Positions 1 through 8,377 of a DNA stretch of 64,000 nt are shown here, piece after piece. The translations under genes and the position numbers were made by a program. The number at the start of each line of letters is the position of its first letter. Within the stretch, counting starts at the first letter, position 1. The stretch is from NCBI GenBank assembly GCA_049718665.1, contig JBNARO010000003.1:11637-75636 (forward strand). The letters are read 5' to 3'. Source of the stretch: NZ13-RE01 sp049718665 (GTDB lineage: Bacteria > Dictyoglomota > Dictyoglomia > Dictyoglomales > Dictyoglomaceae). The notes below the pieces were generated by a model, which saw nothing but the letters and a program-made list of their open reading frames with translations, was not told the DNA's origin and ran no database searches.

Positions 1-663
1 TGTCTTAACTACCTTCCCTCTTCTCATTACTGTCACTCTGTGAGAGATAGCTAAAACTTCATTAAGTTTATGGGATATAAAGATTATTGTCTTCCCTTGA
101 TTATTTAAATTTCTCAAAATAGTGAAAAGTTCTTCTACTTCTTGAGGTGCTAAAACTGCTGTAGGCTCATCAAGAATCAATATATCTGCACCTCTATATA
201 AAAGCTTTAAAATCTCAACTCTTTGAGCCTGTCCCACAGAGAGAGTCTCAACCTTTGCAGTGGGATCTATATTAAATCCTATACTTTTTGATAATTCTTT
301 TACTTTCTCTACAGCTTTATTGTAATCTAAAACTATGCCATTTTTAGGCTCTGCTCCAAGTATAATATTTTCTGCCACAGTAAAAGGAGGAATTAACATA
401 AAATGTTGATGAACCATCCCTATTCCAAGAGATATAGCTACTCTTGGTTCTGTTATGTGAACCTCTTTCCCTTTAACAAATATTTTTCCTTTATCAGGAC
501 GGTATAGTCCATAAAGGATCTTCATTAAAGTAGACTTTCCCGCACCATTTTCTCCTACAATAGCATGTATTTCCTGTTTATTAATTGATAAATCTACATT
601 ATCATTTGCTATAACTCCAGGGAATTTTTTAACAATTCCTTCCATTTTGATAATTTCTTCCAC
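1..663 (-). CDS. Nucleoside/sugar ABC transporter ATP-binding protein (3' end cut by window edge)
   Basis: Cytoplasmic ATPase of a BMP/NupO- or RbsA-type importer. The 221 visible residues hold one complete ABC domain: Walker A GENGAGKS, signature LSVGQAQR, Walker B ADILILDEPT and switch FISHKL. The family normally has two fused ABC domains of about 500 residues, so the second probably lies past the left edge. Two starts are possible. An ATG at 678 has no ribosome site, whereas the GTG at 663 follows GGAGGAG by 6 bases, so I chose the GTG. The gene follows the binding-protein gene on the same strand, separated by a hairpin. Permease genes would be expected further left. Substrate is not determined. 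Confidence 0.9.
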   Translation of the reverse strand, partial: MEEIIKMEGIVKKFPGVIANDNVDLSINKQEIHAIVGENGAGKSTLMKILYGLYRPDKGKIFVKGKEVHITEPRVAISLGIGMVHQHFMLIPPFTVAENIILGAEPKNGIVLDYNKAVEKVKELSKSIGFNIDPTAKVETLSVGQAQRVEILKLLYRGADILILDEPTAVLAPQEVEELFTILRNLNNQGKTIIFISHKLNEVLAISHRVTVMRRGKVVKT

Positions 664-690
664 TTTTTTCTCCTCCATTCTCAAAAATAT

Positions 691-715
691 CCCCCTGCCC
701 TATTTGGACAGGGGG
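691..715 (-). terminator. Intergenic hairpin between binding-protein gene and ATPase gene
   Basis: A perfect 7-bp stem (CCCCCTG with CAGGGGG, 11-base loop) fills the gap after the BMP gene. On the minus strand it is followed by ATATTTTTG, a weak U-tract. It probably terminates partially, or protects the 3' end of the binding-protein message so that more binding protein than ATPase is made. The oligopeptide system at 18544-18573 has the same arrangement. Confidence 0.6.
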
Positions 716-726
716 AAAGTATTGTT

Positions 727-1758
727 TTATTTCTTCAAATATTTTGCCTTAAATTCTTCAAAGGTTTTATCATCATAGGGAACTACAATTTCTCCTTTAA
801 TTATTCTCTTCTTCAAGACATCCACATGGTTCTTAACTTTTAGAGGAATCAGATTCTTTGTAAATTCACTATATTCATAATCTACACCACCATTGGCTAA
901 TCCAAAGTAGCGAGGACCCTCTTTAAACTTTCCTTCTACTACGTCTTTTATAGTTTGATATATAGCTTCGTCAACTCTCTTTAACATACTAGTAATAATT
1001 CTTCCAGGCGCAATCCATGCTTGAGGAGAGTCTACACCAATAGCATATTTTCCAGTCTCTTTTGCTGCTTCAAAGACTCCCTCACCTGATGCTCCAGATG
1101 CATGATATATAATATCTGCACCTTGTTTATACTGAGCTAAGGCTAACTCCTTACCTTTTACTGGGTCTTTAAAAGCTTCTCCCGTTACTCCAATGTAATT
1201 AATTAAAACTTTTACCTTAGGATTTACATACATAGCTCCCGCTTTATACCCTACTTCAAATTTATGAATTAATGGAATATCCATTCCACCAACAAAACCT
1301 ATAATATTTGTTTTTGTCATCAGGCCTGCGATAGCTCCAACTAAGAAAGAACCTTCATGTTCATTGAATAATAAAGAGGACACATTTGGAAGACCTTCAA
1401 CATAGCCATCCACTATAGCAAATCTTACTTTTGGAAATTCCTTAGCAACTTTAGTAATAGCATCGGTAAATAAGAATCCAACACCAACTACTAAATCATA
1501 ATTTTGTTCTGCTAAGGTTCTTAATAATTCTTCTCTGTTTGCTCCTCCAGGACCAGGCTCCATATCTTTTCCTTCAACCTTTAGTAATTTTATTGCCTTT
1601 TGAAGTCCCGCATACGCTGCATCATTGAAAGACTTATCCCCTCTTCCACCTACATCATAAACAATACCAATTCTAAACTTTTTTTGAGCAAAGCTTGGAG
1701 AGAAAACTAAAATAAGAAGAATGGAGAAAACCAATAATAAAGTTAGAAACTTACGCAT
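727..1758 (-). CDS. BMP family (PnrA/Med-type) ABC transporter substrate-binding protein
   Basis: Extracytoplasmic binding protein of 343 residues for a nucleoside- or sugar-type importer. A signal peptide covers residues 1-24 (hydrophobic core, then FAQ). No Cys follows, so it is not a lipoprotein, unlike many BMP proteins. The mature part opens with FRIGIVYDVGGRGDKSFND, the BMP hallmark with Asp and Phe that contact ligand, and later has GADIIYHASGASGEGVFEAA and a GVDSPQAW segment. It starts at an ATG with AGGAGG seven bases upstream. It lies downstream of ftsK, and the ATPase gene follows after a hairpin. The exact ligand cannot be read from sequence. Confidence 0.92.
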   Translation of the reverse strand: MRKFLTLLLVFSILLILVFSPSFAQKKFRIGIVYDVGGRGDKSFNDAAYAGLQKAIKLLKVEGKDMEPGPGGANREELLRTLAEQNYDLVVGVGFLFTDAITKVAKEFPKVRFAIVDGYVEGLPNVSSLLFNEHEGSFLVGAIAGLMTKTNIIGFVGGMDIPLIHKFEVGYKAGAMYVNPKVKVLINYIGVTGEAFKDPVKGKELALAQYKQGADIIYHASGASGEGVFEAAKETGKYAIGVDSPQAWIAPGRIITSMLKRVDEAIYQTIKDVVEGKFKEGPRYFGLANGGVDYEYSEFTKNLIPLKVKNHVDVLKKRIIKGEIVVPYDDKTFEEFKAKYLKK

Positions 1759-1765
1759 AGAAAAA

Positions 1766-1825
1766 TTACCTCCTTATAAGATTATTTAAGTTTTTAATGG
1801 TAAATACTAAAACCTCATTGTTCAA
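1766..1825 (-). CDS. Possible 19-codon leader ORF upstream of the BMP gene
   Basis: A TTG-initiated ORF (MNNEVLVFTIKNLNNLIRR) has a full GGAGGTGA ribosome site 8 bases upstream, lying inside the end of ftsK. Its stop codon directly follows the AGGAGG that serves the BMP gene. This geometry would allow a ribosome to finish on, and so mask or free, the BMP ribosome site. It may be chance: GGA GGT GAT also encodes Gly-Gly-Asp of FtsK. Confidence 0.3.
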   Translation of the reverse strand: MNNEVLVFTIKNLNNLIRR

Positions 1826-3755
1826 ATTTTTTATCACCTCCTTTTATAACTTTTTTAGGTTTTCCTTCCCCTTGAGACATTACATATCCTTTTTCTTCTA
1901 ATATATCTAAAATACGTGCTGCTCTATTATATCCTATTCTAAATCTTCTTTGAATATAAGAGGTGGAAATAATTTTTCTTCCTTCTAAAAGTTCTATAAC
2001 CTGGGGTAATAAGGGATCTTCAGAAAAATCTTCTTTAATGTCTTTTTCTTTTTCCACTATATCTAAAGATAAAGAAGAGTCTATATCTGAAAAAGTATCA
2101 GAAAGATAATTAACAACTTTCTTTATATCTTTCTCTTCAATAAATGGAGCTTGTAATCTTATAGGAGAGGTGCTCATAATTGGTAAGTAAAGCATATCTC
2201 CCTTTCCTAATAATTTTTCTGCACCATTATCGTCCAAAATAATTCTTGAGTCTACTTGAGAAGAAACTGCAAAAGCTATTCTTGATGGGATATTTGCCTT
2301 AATAAGTCCTGTTATTACATCCACAGAAGGTCTTTGTGTTGCAACAACCAAATGAATTCCTGCAGCCCTTGCCTTTTGAGCTAATCTACATATTATATCT
2401 TCTACTTCTTTCGGGGCTACCATCATCAGATCGTTTAATTCGTCAATTATAATTATAACATAGGGAAGATTTTCTTTTGTAATATTTAGTTCTTTGTTTT
2501 TATACTCATCAATATTTCTGACCTCTTCTTGGACAAAAATTTTATATCTTCTCTCCATCTCATTAATTGCCCACCTTAAAACGGAAGATGCCTCATGATA
2601 TTCAGTAATAACAGGATACCATAAATATTTTTTATAAAGCCTGTTATATAAAGACAACTCAACCCTTTTTGGATCTATCATTAAAAATTTTAGATTATTT
2701 GGGTTGTGCTTATAAAGAAGACTTAAGATAAGAGTATTAATGAACATGCTTTTTCCTGAACCTGTAGTTCCAGCAATAAGGAGATGAAGCATCTCTGCTA
2801 AATTTCCCACTTGGGGTTTTCCAGCTAAATCTTTACCTAAGGCTATAGGAAGAGAGTATAACGTATTTTGAAAGGCTTTACTTTCTAAAATTTCTCTTAA
2901 ATACACCTTTGATGGATTTTTTCGAGGAACCTCTATTCCTACCAAGGATTTTCCTGGAACAGGAGTTTCAAATCTAATGCTTGGAACCGCTAAGGCTAAA
3001 GCTAAGTCATTAGATAAACTTAGAATTTTACTAACTCTAATTCCTGGAGCCAGTGAAATATCAAATCTTATAACTGAAGGACCAACATGATATTCTTCTA
3101 CCTTTGTATCTATTTTAAAATTCTTAAAAGTATCCTCTATCTTTTTTGCAATCTTATCTAAATCTTCCTCTTCATTAGATGTAGAGCCCAAAGGTAAAAG
3201 ATCTAAAGGGGGTGGAAAATTTTTTTTAGAAAGTACCTCTATCTCTTTTGAAACTACTACTTTTTCGGTTTTTAAATCTATATCTTCTTTTCTTGCTTTT
3301 TCTAACTTCTTAGGTTTTTCTTTTTTCTTAAAACCAAATTCTATTTTTAAAAGAGAAGAGTAATATAAGCTAAATACAATAAAAATAAGAGAAAGAGATA
3401 GTAATCCTCCTATGCCTAAGTAGGTATAAAATATCTTTTTAAAAAATATGGAAAATGCTCCTCCATATTTTTGAAGATTATCGATGAAAAGTATAAGAGA
3501 AAAAAGAATAAATATACCAAGAGCGAAGGAAATAAATGATATTATCTCTTTTTTAGTAAACTCTGTTTTTAAAAGGAAATAAACTAAAATACCTTGTAAA
3601 AACAAGAATAAAAAATTGTATATTCCAAAAATATTTTTTAAGAAACTCACAAAAAATCTTCCTAAAGTTCCTCCTCCTTGAGGCAGAAGCCAAGAGAGGA
3701 TTAAAAATAAGTTTAAAAATATTAGAATAAGACTTATAGTAACTCTTTTTGACAT
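1815..3755 (-). CDS. ftsK: DNA translocase FtsK/SpoIIIE family
   Basis: Septal DNA pump that clears chromosome ends at division. The 646 residues comprise about four N-terminal membrane segments (roughly 5-25, 40-62, 70-92 and 105-135) and a short charged linker to about 190. The RecA-like motor follows, with Walker A GTTGSGKS and Walker B YVIIIIDELNDLMM, then a C-terminal winged-helix gamma domain from about 580 (IQRRFRIGYNRAARILDILEEKGYV) that reads polar DNA motifs. The linker is short compared with E. coli FtsK and resembles SpoIIIE in size. It sits 1 bp downstream of the RNase J gene, so the two are probably co-transcribed. Confidence 0.95.
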   Translation of the reverse strand: MSKRVTISLILIFLNLFLILSWLLPQGGGTLGRFFVSFLKNIFGIYNFLFLFLQGILVYFLLKTEFTKKEIISFISFALGIFILFSLILFIDNLQKYGGAFSIFFKKIFYTYLGIGGLLSLSLIFIVFSLYYSSLLKIEFGFKKKEKPKKLEKARKEDIDLKTEKVVVSKEIEVLSKKNFPPPLDLLPLGSTSNEEEDLDKIAKKIEDTFKNFKIDTKVEEYHVGPSVIRFDISLAPGIRVSKILSLSNDLALALAVPSIRFETPVPGKSLVGIEVPRKNPSKVYLREILESKAFQNTLYSLPIALGKDLAGKPQVGNLAEMLHLLIAGTTGSGKSMFINTLILSLLYKHNPNNLKFLMIDPKRVELSLYNRLYKKYLWYPVITEYHEASSVLRWAINEMERRYKIFVQEEVRNIDEYKNKELNITKENLPYVIIIIDELNDLMMVAPKEVEDIICRLAQKARAAGIHLVVATQRPSVDVITGLIKANIPSRIAFAVSSQVDSRIILDDNGAEKLLGKGDMLYLPIMSTSPIRLQAPFIEEKDIKKVVNYLSDTFSDIDSSLSLDIVEKEKDIKEDFSEDPLLPQVIELLEGRKIISTSYIQRRFRIGYNRAARILDILEEKGYVMSQGEGKPKKVIKGGDKKFEQ

Positions 3756-3756
3756 T

Positions 3757-5418
3757 TCATATTTCCCATAATATTGGTATTAAAATAGGCTTTCTTCTTA
3801 TCTCTTGATAAAAGAAGTTTTCTAATGTTTCCTTTAACAAAGCCTTTTTATCAACTTTACTTTTTGAAGTATTTTTAGAAATTTCCTGAAATATTTTCCT
3901 TATTTTTTCCTTTGCTGATTCAAAAAGCTCTTCTGAATCTTTTTCAAAAACAAACCCCTTAGATATTATCTCTGGTCCCTCCAAAATAAGACCTGTCATT
4001 TGATCTATCAGTACTCCTACTACAACAACACCATCTTCAGATAATTTTCTTCTCTCTTTTAACACAATATTTCCTACATCTCCAATTCCTAATCCATCTA
4101 CATAAACATTTCCTGCGTCTACTTTATCAACAATTTTCATTCCATTGTTATCTATTTCTAAAACATAGCCATTTTCTAAAATTTTTACATTCTCATTAGG
4201 AAAACCTAAACTTTGAGCCAATTTCTTAAAGAGAACTAAATGTCTATACTCTCCATGATAAGGGACCAAATATTTTGGCCTAAGAAGATTTATGAGCATT
4301 TTAATCTCTTCTTGTGCAGCATGTCCTGAGACGTGAACTCCCGCACTTTCTCCATATATGACTTCTAATCCTTTTCTAAAAAGTTGGTCTACTAATCGAA
4401 AAACCATTGGCTCATTCCCTGGAATAGGGGTTGTAGCTAAGATTACTGTGTCATCAGGATTTAGTGCGAGTTGTTTATAAGAATGGTTAGTAAGAAGGAC
4501 CAAAGCTGAATAAGGTTCTCCTTGGCTTCCTGTGGATAAAACTAAAACTTTCTCAGGAGGAATACGATTTACGTCTCTTATATTTATTATTATCTCATCT
4601 GGTATATTGAGATATCCAAGTTTTTTTGCAACTTCTATATTATTTATTAAACTTTTTCCTGCTATAGCAACCTTTCTATGATACTTCATTGCAGTATTTA
4701 TAGCTTGCTGGATCCTATGAAAATTTGAGGCAAAAGTTACTAAAAATATTCTACCCTTTGCAGAACTAAAAATGTTTTCAAAAGTTGCTTTTACAGTACT
4801 TTCTGAAGGAGTTATTCCAGACTGTTCGATATTTGTAGTATCACAAATTAAAGCTAATACCCCTCTTCCTCCAAATTCTGCCAGTTTTCTAAAATCTGTA
4901 GTTTTCCCATCAATGGGATTTTGATCAAACTTGAAATCTCCACTTACTACTACTAATCCTACAGGAGTTTCGATAGCAAAACCCACAGCATCGGGAATGC
5001 TGTGGGTTTGTCTAAAAGCTTCTATTAAGAAAGAGCCTATACTAAATCTTTCTCCAGGATGAATTCTATTTAATTTCTTTTTTATATCAAACTCCTCCAA
5101 TTTTCTTTCTACAAGACCTAAAGTAAGAGGAGTACCAAATATGGGAACATCCAAGTCTTTCAAAATAAAGGGCAATGCTCCTATATGATCTTCATGCCCG
5201 TGGGTTAATAGTATTCCTTTTACCTTCTCTTTTTGAGATAAAAGATATGAAATATCTGGAATGACAAAATCTACCCCTAACATTTCTTCATTAGGAAACA
5301 TCAATCCCGCATCGATTACTAAAATTTCATCCTTATATTGGAAAAGAAGCATGTTCTTTCCAATTTCGCCAGATCCACCTAAAGGAATTATTCTTAATTT
5401 TTTATCTGTATTATTCAT
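3757..5418 (-). CDS. rnj: Ribonuclease J
   Basis: Beta-CASP metallo-beta-lactamase RNase with 5'-3' exo- and endonuclease activity, acting in mRNA decay and RNA maturation. Of 553 residues, the zinc motif HGHEDHIG lies near residues 74-81, further metal ligands are in SGDFKFD, and the beta-CASP motifs include STGSQGEP and the late HVSGHA. A C-terminal domain from about 450 is complete. The length is normal. It overlaps the end of dapA by 8 bp. PNPase is encoded in the same gene run, so two major RNA-decay nucleases are probably co-expressed. Confidence 0.95.
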   Translation of the reverse strand: MNNTDKKLRIIPLGGSGEIGKNMLLFQYKDEILVIDAGLMFPNEEMLGVDFVIPDISYLLSQKEKVKGILLTHGHEDHIGALPFILKDLDVPIFGTPLTLGLVERKLEEFDIKKKLNRIHPGERFSIGSFLIEAFRQTHSIPDAVGFAIETPVGLVVVSGDFKFDQNPIDGKTTDFRKLAEFGGRGVLALICDTTNIEQSGITPSESTVKATFENIFSSAKGRIFLVTFASNFHRIQQAINTAMKYHRKVAIAGKSLINNIEVAKKLGYLNIPDEIIINIRDVNRIPPEKVLVLSTGSQGEPYSALVLLTNHSYKQLALNPDDTVILATTPIPGNEPMVFRLVDQLFRKGLEVIYGESAGVHVSGHAAQEEIKMLINLLRPKYLVPYHGEYRHLVLFKKLAQSLGFPNENVKILENGYVLEIDNNGMKIVDKVDAGNVYVDGLGIGDVGNIVLKERRKLSEDGVVVVGVLIDQMTGLILEGPEIISKGFVFEKDSEELFESAKEKIRKIFQEISKNTSKSKVDKKALLKETLENFFYQEIRRKPILIPILWEI

Positions 5419-6304
5419 TTATACAAAAACCAAACTCCTTTAATCTTTTTATCAACTCCTGCCTATTTTTTTCATCAATAGGAGGTAAAGGTAATCTACA
5501 CTTACCTACATTATACCCCAGTAAGTTTAAAGCTTCTTTAAGAGGTATAGGATTTGTAGTTAAAAAAAGAGCTCTGAATATTGGGAAAAGTCTTAAATGG
5601 ATTTCTGTAGCTTTATCTATTTTTCCCTCAAAATATGCATTTATCATTTCTTTTATTTCTCTACCCAATATATGCGATGCTACACTTATTACTCCATCTC
5701 CACCAACACTTAATAGTGGTAAAGTCATTGAGTCATCACCACTATAAAGCAAAAATGGTCGAGGAAGGAGCCTTCTTATTTCAGACATTTGATTTAAATC
5801 TCCACTGGCTTCTTTAACTCCAACTATGTTTGAAAAGTCCTTAGCAAGTTTATACAATGTCTCTGGCAATATATTAACCGCAGTTCTTGAGGGAATATTG
5901 TATATAATAATTGGTAAAGACGTAGAATCAGCTATGGCACCAAAATGCTTATAAAGACCATCTTGAGGTGGTCTATTATAATATGGTGCGGTAGCAAGAA
6001 TTCCATCTACACCAATTTTTTCTGCCTCTTTTGTTAACTCTATAGATTCCTTTGTACAATAATTAGTAGTTCCCGCAATCACCTTTGCTCTACCTTTCGC
6101 AGTATGCTTTACTCTTTCAAAAAGTTGTAATTTTTCTTCTGATGATAAAGTAGGAGCTTCCCCAGTAGTTCCTGAAACTACGATACTATCAGAACCATCC
6201 TCAATTAATTTTTCCACTAATCTATCTACTTCTTTCCAATTTATTTCTCCATTTTCATCAAAAGGAGTAACCATAGCGGTTATTAATCTTCCAAAAGATG
6301 TCAT
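5411..6304 (-). CDS. dapA: 4-hydroxy-tetrahydrodipicolinate synthase
   Basis: Condenses pyruvate with aspartate semialdehyde in lysine and meso-diaminopimelate synthesis (cytoplasm). It is a TIM barrel of 297 residues, the normal length. The pyruvate-binding TTGEAPTLS motif, the YYNRPPQDGLYKHF segment and the Schiff-base lysine in IVGVKEASGDL are all present, as is the Tyr of IIIYNIPSRT. It lies 1 bp after dapB on the same strand, so two consecutive pathway steps are paired. Other dap genes are not in the window. Confidence 0.96.
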   Translation of the reverse strand: MTSFGRLITAMVTPFDENGEINWKEVDRLVEKLIEDGSDSIVVSGTTGEAPTLSSEEKLQLFERVKHTAKGRAKVIAGTTNYCTKESIELTKEAEKIGVDGILATAPYYNRPPQDGLYKHFGAIADSTSLPIIIYNIPSRTAVNILPETLYKLAKDFSNIVGVKEASGDLNQMSEIRRLLPRPFLLYSGDDSMTLPLLSVGGDGVISVASHILGREIKEMINAYFEGKIDKATEIHLRLFPIFRALFLTTNPIPLKEALNLLGYNVGKCRLPLPPIDEKNRQELIKRLKEFGFCINE

Positions 6305-6305
6305 A

Positions 6306-7118
6306 TTAATCTTCCCCCTTCTCTAAAATTGTTTCTAAGCCATAAAAGAAACCTTTCCTTTTATATATCTCCCTAATTCCTAAAAGAATGCCTGGAACAT
6401 AACACTCTCTACTTATGGCATCATGCCTTATGGAAAGAGTTTGTCCTAATCCTCCAAAGATAATTTCTTGATGTGCTACTAACCCAGGCAGTCTAATACT
6501 ATGAATATTTATACTATCAATCTTTCCACCCCTTGATCCTGGAAGCTTTTCTATCTTAGTAGGATCAAAATGAGAAAGATTTCTTTTTCTCATTTCTTCT
6601 GCTAAGATCTCTGCAGTAGTTATAGCAGTACCAGAAGGTGCATCCAGTTTTTCATTATGATGAAGTTCTATAATTTCTACATCAGGAAAATATTTTACTA
6701 ATTCTCTTGCTATTTTAATCATTAAAACTGCTCCTAAAGCAAAGTTTGGTGCAATTAAGGTAGCAGAATCTTTTTCCTCTGTCTTTTTCTTTATCTCCTC
6801 TATCATTTCTTTTGATAACCCAGTGGTTCCAATAACTACTTTTCTTCCTAAGTTTAATGAAAACATTGCATTTTTATATGCAGATTCTGCATTGGTAAAA
6901 TCTACAATGAGATCAAAGGGAATATTTGAAAGTTCATCTATCCCTTCTTTAACTAAGAGATTTACCTCTTCAGAATTTATTATTTTTCCATAATCTAAGC
7001 CTACCCCTGCGGGATCAACTACGCCAACTAATTCCATATCTTTAGAAGAAGATATTGCTTTCCCTATAACTCTTCCCATTTTTCCTAAGGCTCCACAAAG
7101 GACAACTTTTATGCTCAT
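6306..7118 (-). CDS. dapB: 4-hydroxy-tetrahydrodipicolinate reductase
   Basis: NAD(P)H-dependent second committed step of diaminopimelate synthesis. The 270 residues show the N-terminal Rossmann motif VVLCGALGKMGRVIG, the IGTTGLS and APNFALGAVLM cofactor and substrate segments, the ELHHNEKLDAPSGTA signature with catalytic His and Lys, and GSRGGKIDSINIHSIRLPG near the end. It overlaps the M16 gene by 4 bp (ATGA type) and leads into dapA. Confidence 0.96.
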   Translation of the reverse strand: MSIKVVLCGALGKMGRVIGKAISSSKDMELVGVVDPAGVGLDYGKIINSEEVNLLVKEGIDELSNIPFDLIVDFTNAESAYKNAMFSLNLGRKVVIGTTGLSKEMIEEIKKKTEEKDSATLIAPNFALGAVLMIKIARELVKYFPDVEIIELHHNEKLDAPSGTAITTAEILAEEMRKRNLSHFDPTKIEKLPGSRGGKIDSINIHSIRLPGLVAHQEIIFGGLGQTLSIRHDAISRECYVPGILLGIREIYKRKGFFYGLETILEKGED

Positions 7119-8377
7119 ATTATATCCCCTCTTTCTAATGTTTTTTTCATTTTGGAATCTAAAGGACCTAATACTGTAAGGGAAAAGGGCTTGTTAAATA
7201 TATAATCTATTGTTTCTTGAATTTCTTCTAAACTTACTCTTCTTAAGTTTCTAATAGTTTCGATAGGTGGAATTATCTTTCCATAAAACAAGATTGAATC
7301 TAAGTAATAAAATAGTCTATATTTAGGACTTTCTATGCTCATTAAAAAATTATAAATACTTTGTTTTTTTGCAATATCTAATTCTTCCTTTGTAATTCCC
7401 TCTTTCTTAAGTTTCTTTATTTGTTCTACAAGGAAGAAGAGAGTTTTCTTAAAAAATTTAGGAGTAGTTGCTGTATAAATTGCAAAAAGACTTGTGTCTC
7501 TAAAATTTATTCCTTGAGTCTCCACATTATACACTAATCCTCTCTTTTCTCTAAGTTCTTGGAAAAGACGAGAACTTATTCCACCTCCCAAAATTAAGGA
7601 TAAAAGATATAAAGAAAATTTTCTTTTATCTTGAGGTTTATATCCCTCTGTCCCCCAGACAAACTGTATCTGCTCAAAATTTTCTTTTAATATTAATCTT
7701 CCAGGTCTAAAAATAGGAGAAGGATCTTCTTTTTCTTCAGAAAGACTATTAAGATTTGATGAGAAGTTTTTTTCAATTAATTCACATACTTTTTTAAAAG
7801 GTAAATCTCCGCTTATGGCAATAGTCATATTTTTCAATTGATATTTTCTTTCGTAAAATTTCATCACTTTTTCTAAAGTAAAACTTTCAATAGATTTTTC
7901 TGTTCCTAAAATCTCCCGCGCTAAAGGATGTCCATCCCACGAAGATTTAAGGAATAAGTCAAGAGCAATTTCTTCCGGTGAATCTCTATACATTTTTATT
8001 TCCTCTTTTACAACTTTCTTTTCAAGTTCTAAATCCTTTTCTGTAAAGTCAGGTTTCAAAATAATATCTGATAAAAGATTTAATCCTTGAGATAAACGAG
8101 AACGCAAAATTTTTAATATAAAATAAGTTACCTCACGTGTAGTAAAGGCGTCTAATTCTCCACCTAATCTATCTATCTCTAAATAAATGTTTTTATTCTT
8201 CCTGTAATTATTTTTAAAAAGAAGATGCTCCAGTAGATGAGCTATACCATGTTCGTCCTCTCTTTCATCTCTTGAACCTGCATTAACAGCAATTATTATA
8301 TCTACGCTTTTTCTATATGGAGTAGCCTCAAATATTAATCTTAGTCCATTATCTAAAAATACAGTTTGCGGATTCAT
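7115..8377 (-). CDS. M16 family zinc peptidase (insulinase/processing-peptidase type)
   Basis: A 420-residue M16B-like peptidase. The inverted zinc motif HLLEH lies near residue 47, with the third ligand Glu expected in the following EVTYF...EEIKMYRDSPEE region. The C-terminal half carries the partner-domain sequence ILGGGISSRLFQELREKRGLVY with its Arg/Tyr pair. Both halves are present, so it should be active. It overlaps pnp by 1 bp and dapB by 4 bp. The pnp - M16 - dap neighbourhood is also seen in Firmicutes, but the substrate remains unclear. Confidence 0.9.
   Translation of the reverse strand: MNPQTVFLDNGLRLIFEATPYRKSVDIIIAVNAGSRDEREDEHGIAHLLEHLLFKNNYRKNKNIYLEIDRLGGELDAFTTREVTYFILKILRSRLSQGLNLLSDIILKPDFTEKDLELEKKVVKEEIKMYRDSPEEIALDLFLKSSWDGHPLAREILGTEKSIESFTLEKVMKFYERKYQLKNMTIAISGDLPFKKVCELIEKNFSSNLNSLSEEKEDPSPIFRPGRLILKENFEQIQFVWGTEGYKPQDKRKFSLYLLSLILGGGISSRLFQELREKRGLVYNVETQGINFRDTSLFAIYTATTPKFFKKTLFFLVEQIKKLKKEGITKEELDIAKKQSIYNFLMSIESPKYRLFYYLDSILFYGKIIPPIETIRNLRRVSLEEIQETIDYIFNKPFSLTVLGPLDSKMKKTLERGDII

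Noticed and set aside
7115..8377. M16 gene as a mitochondrial-type processing peptidase
   Set aside because: The family resemblance is general; only M16B-like peptidase can be supported.
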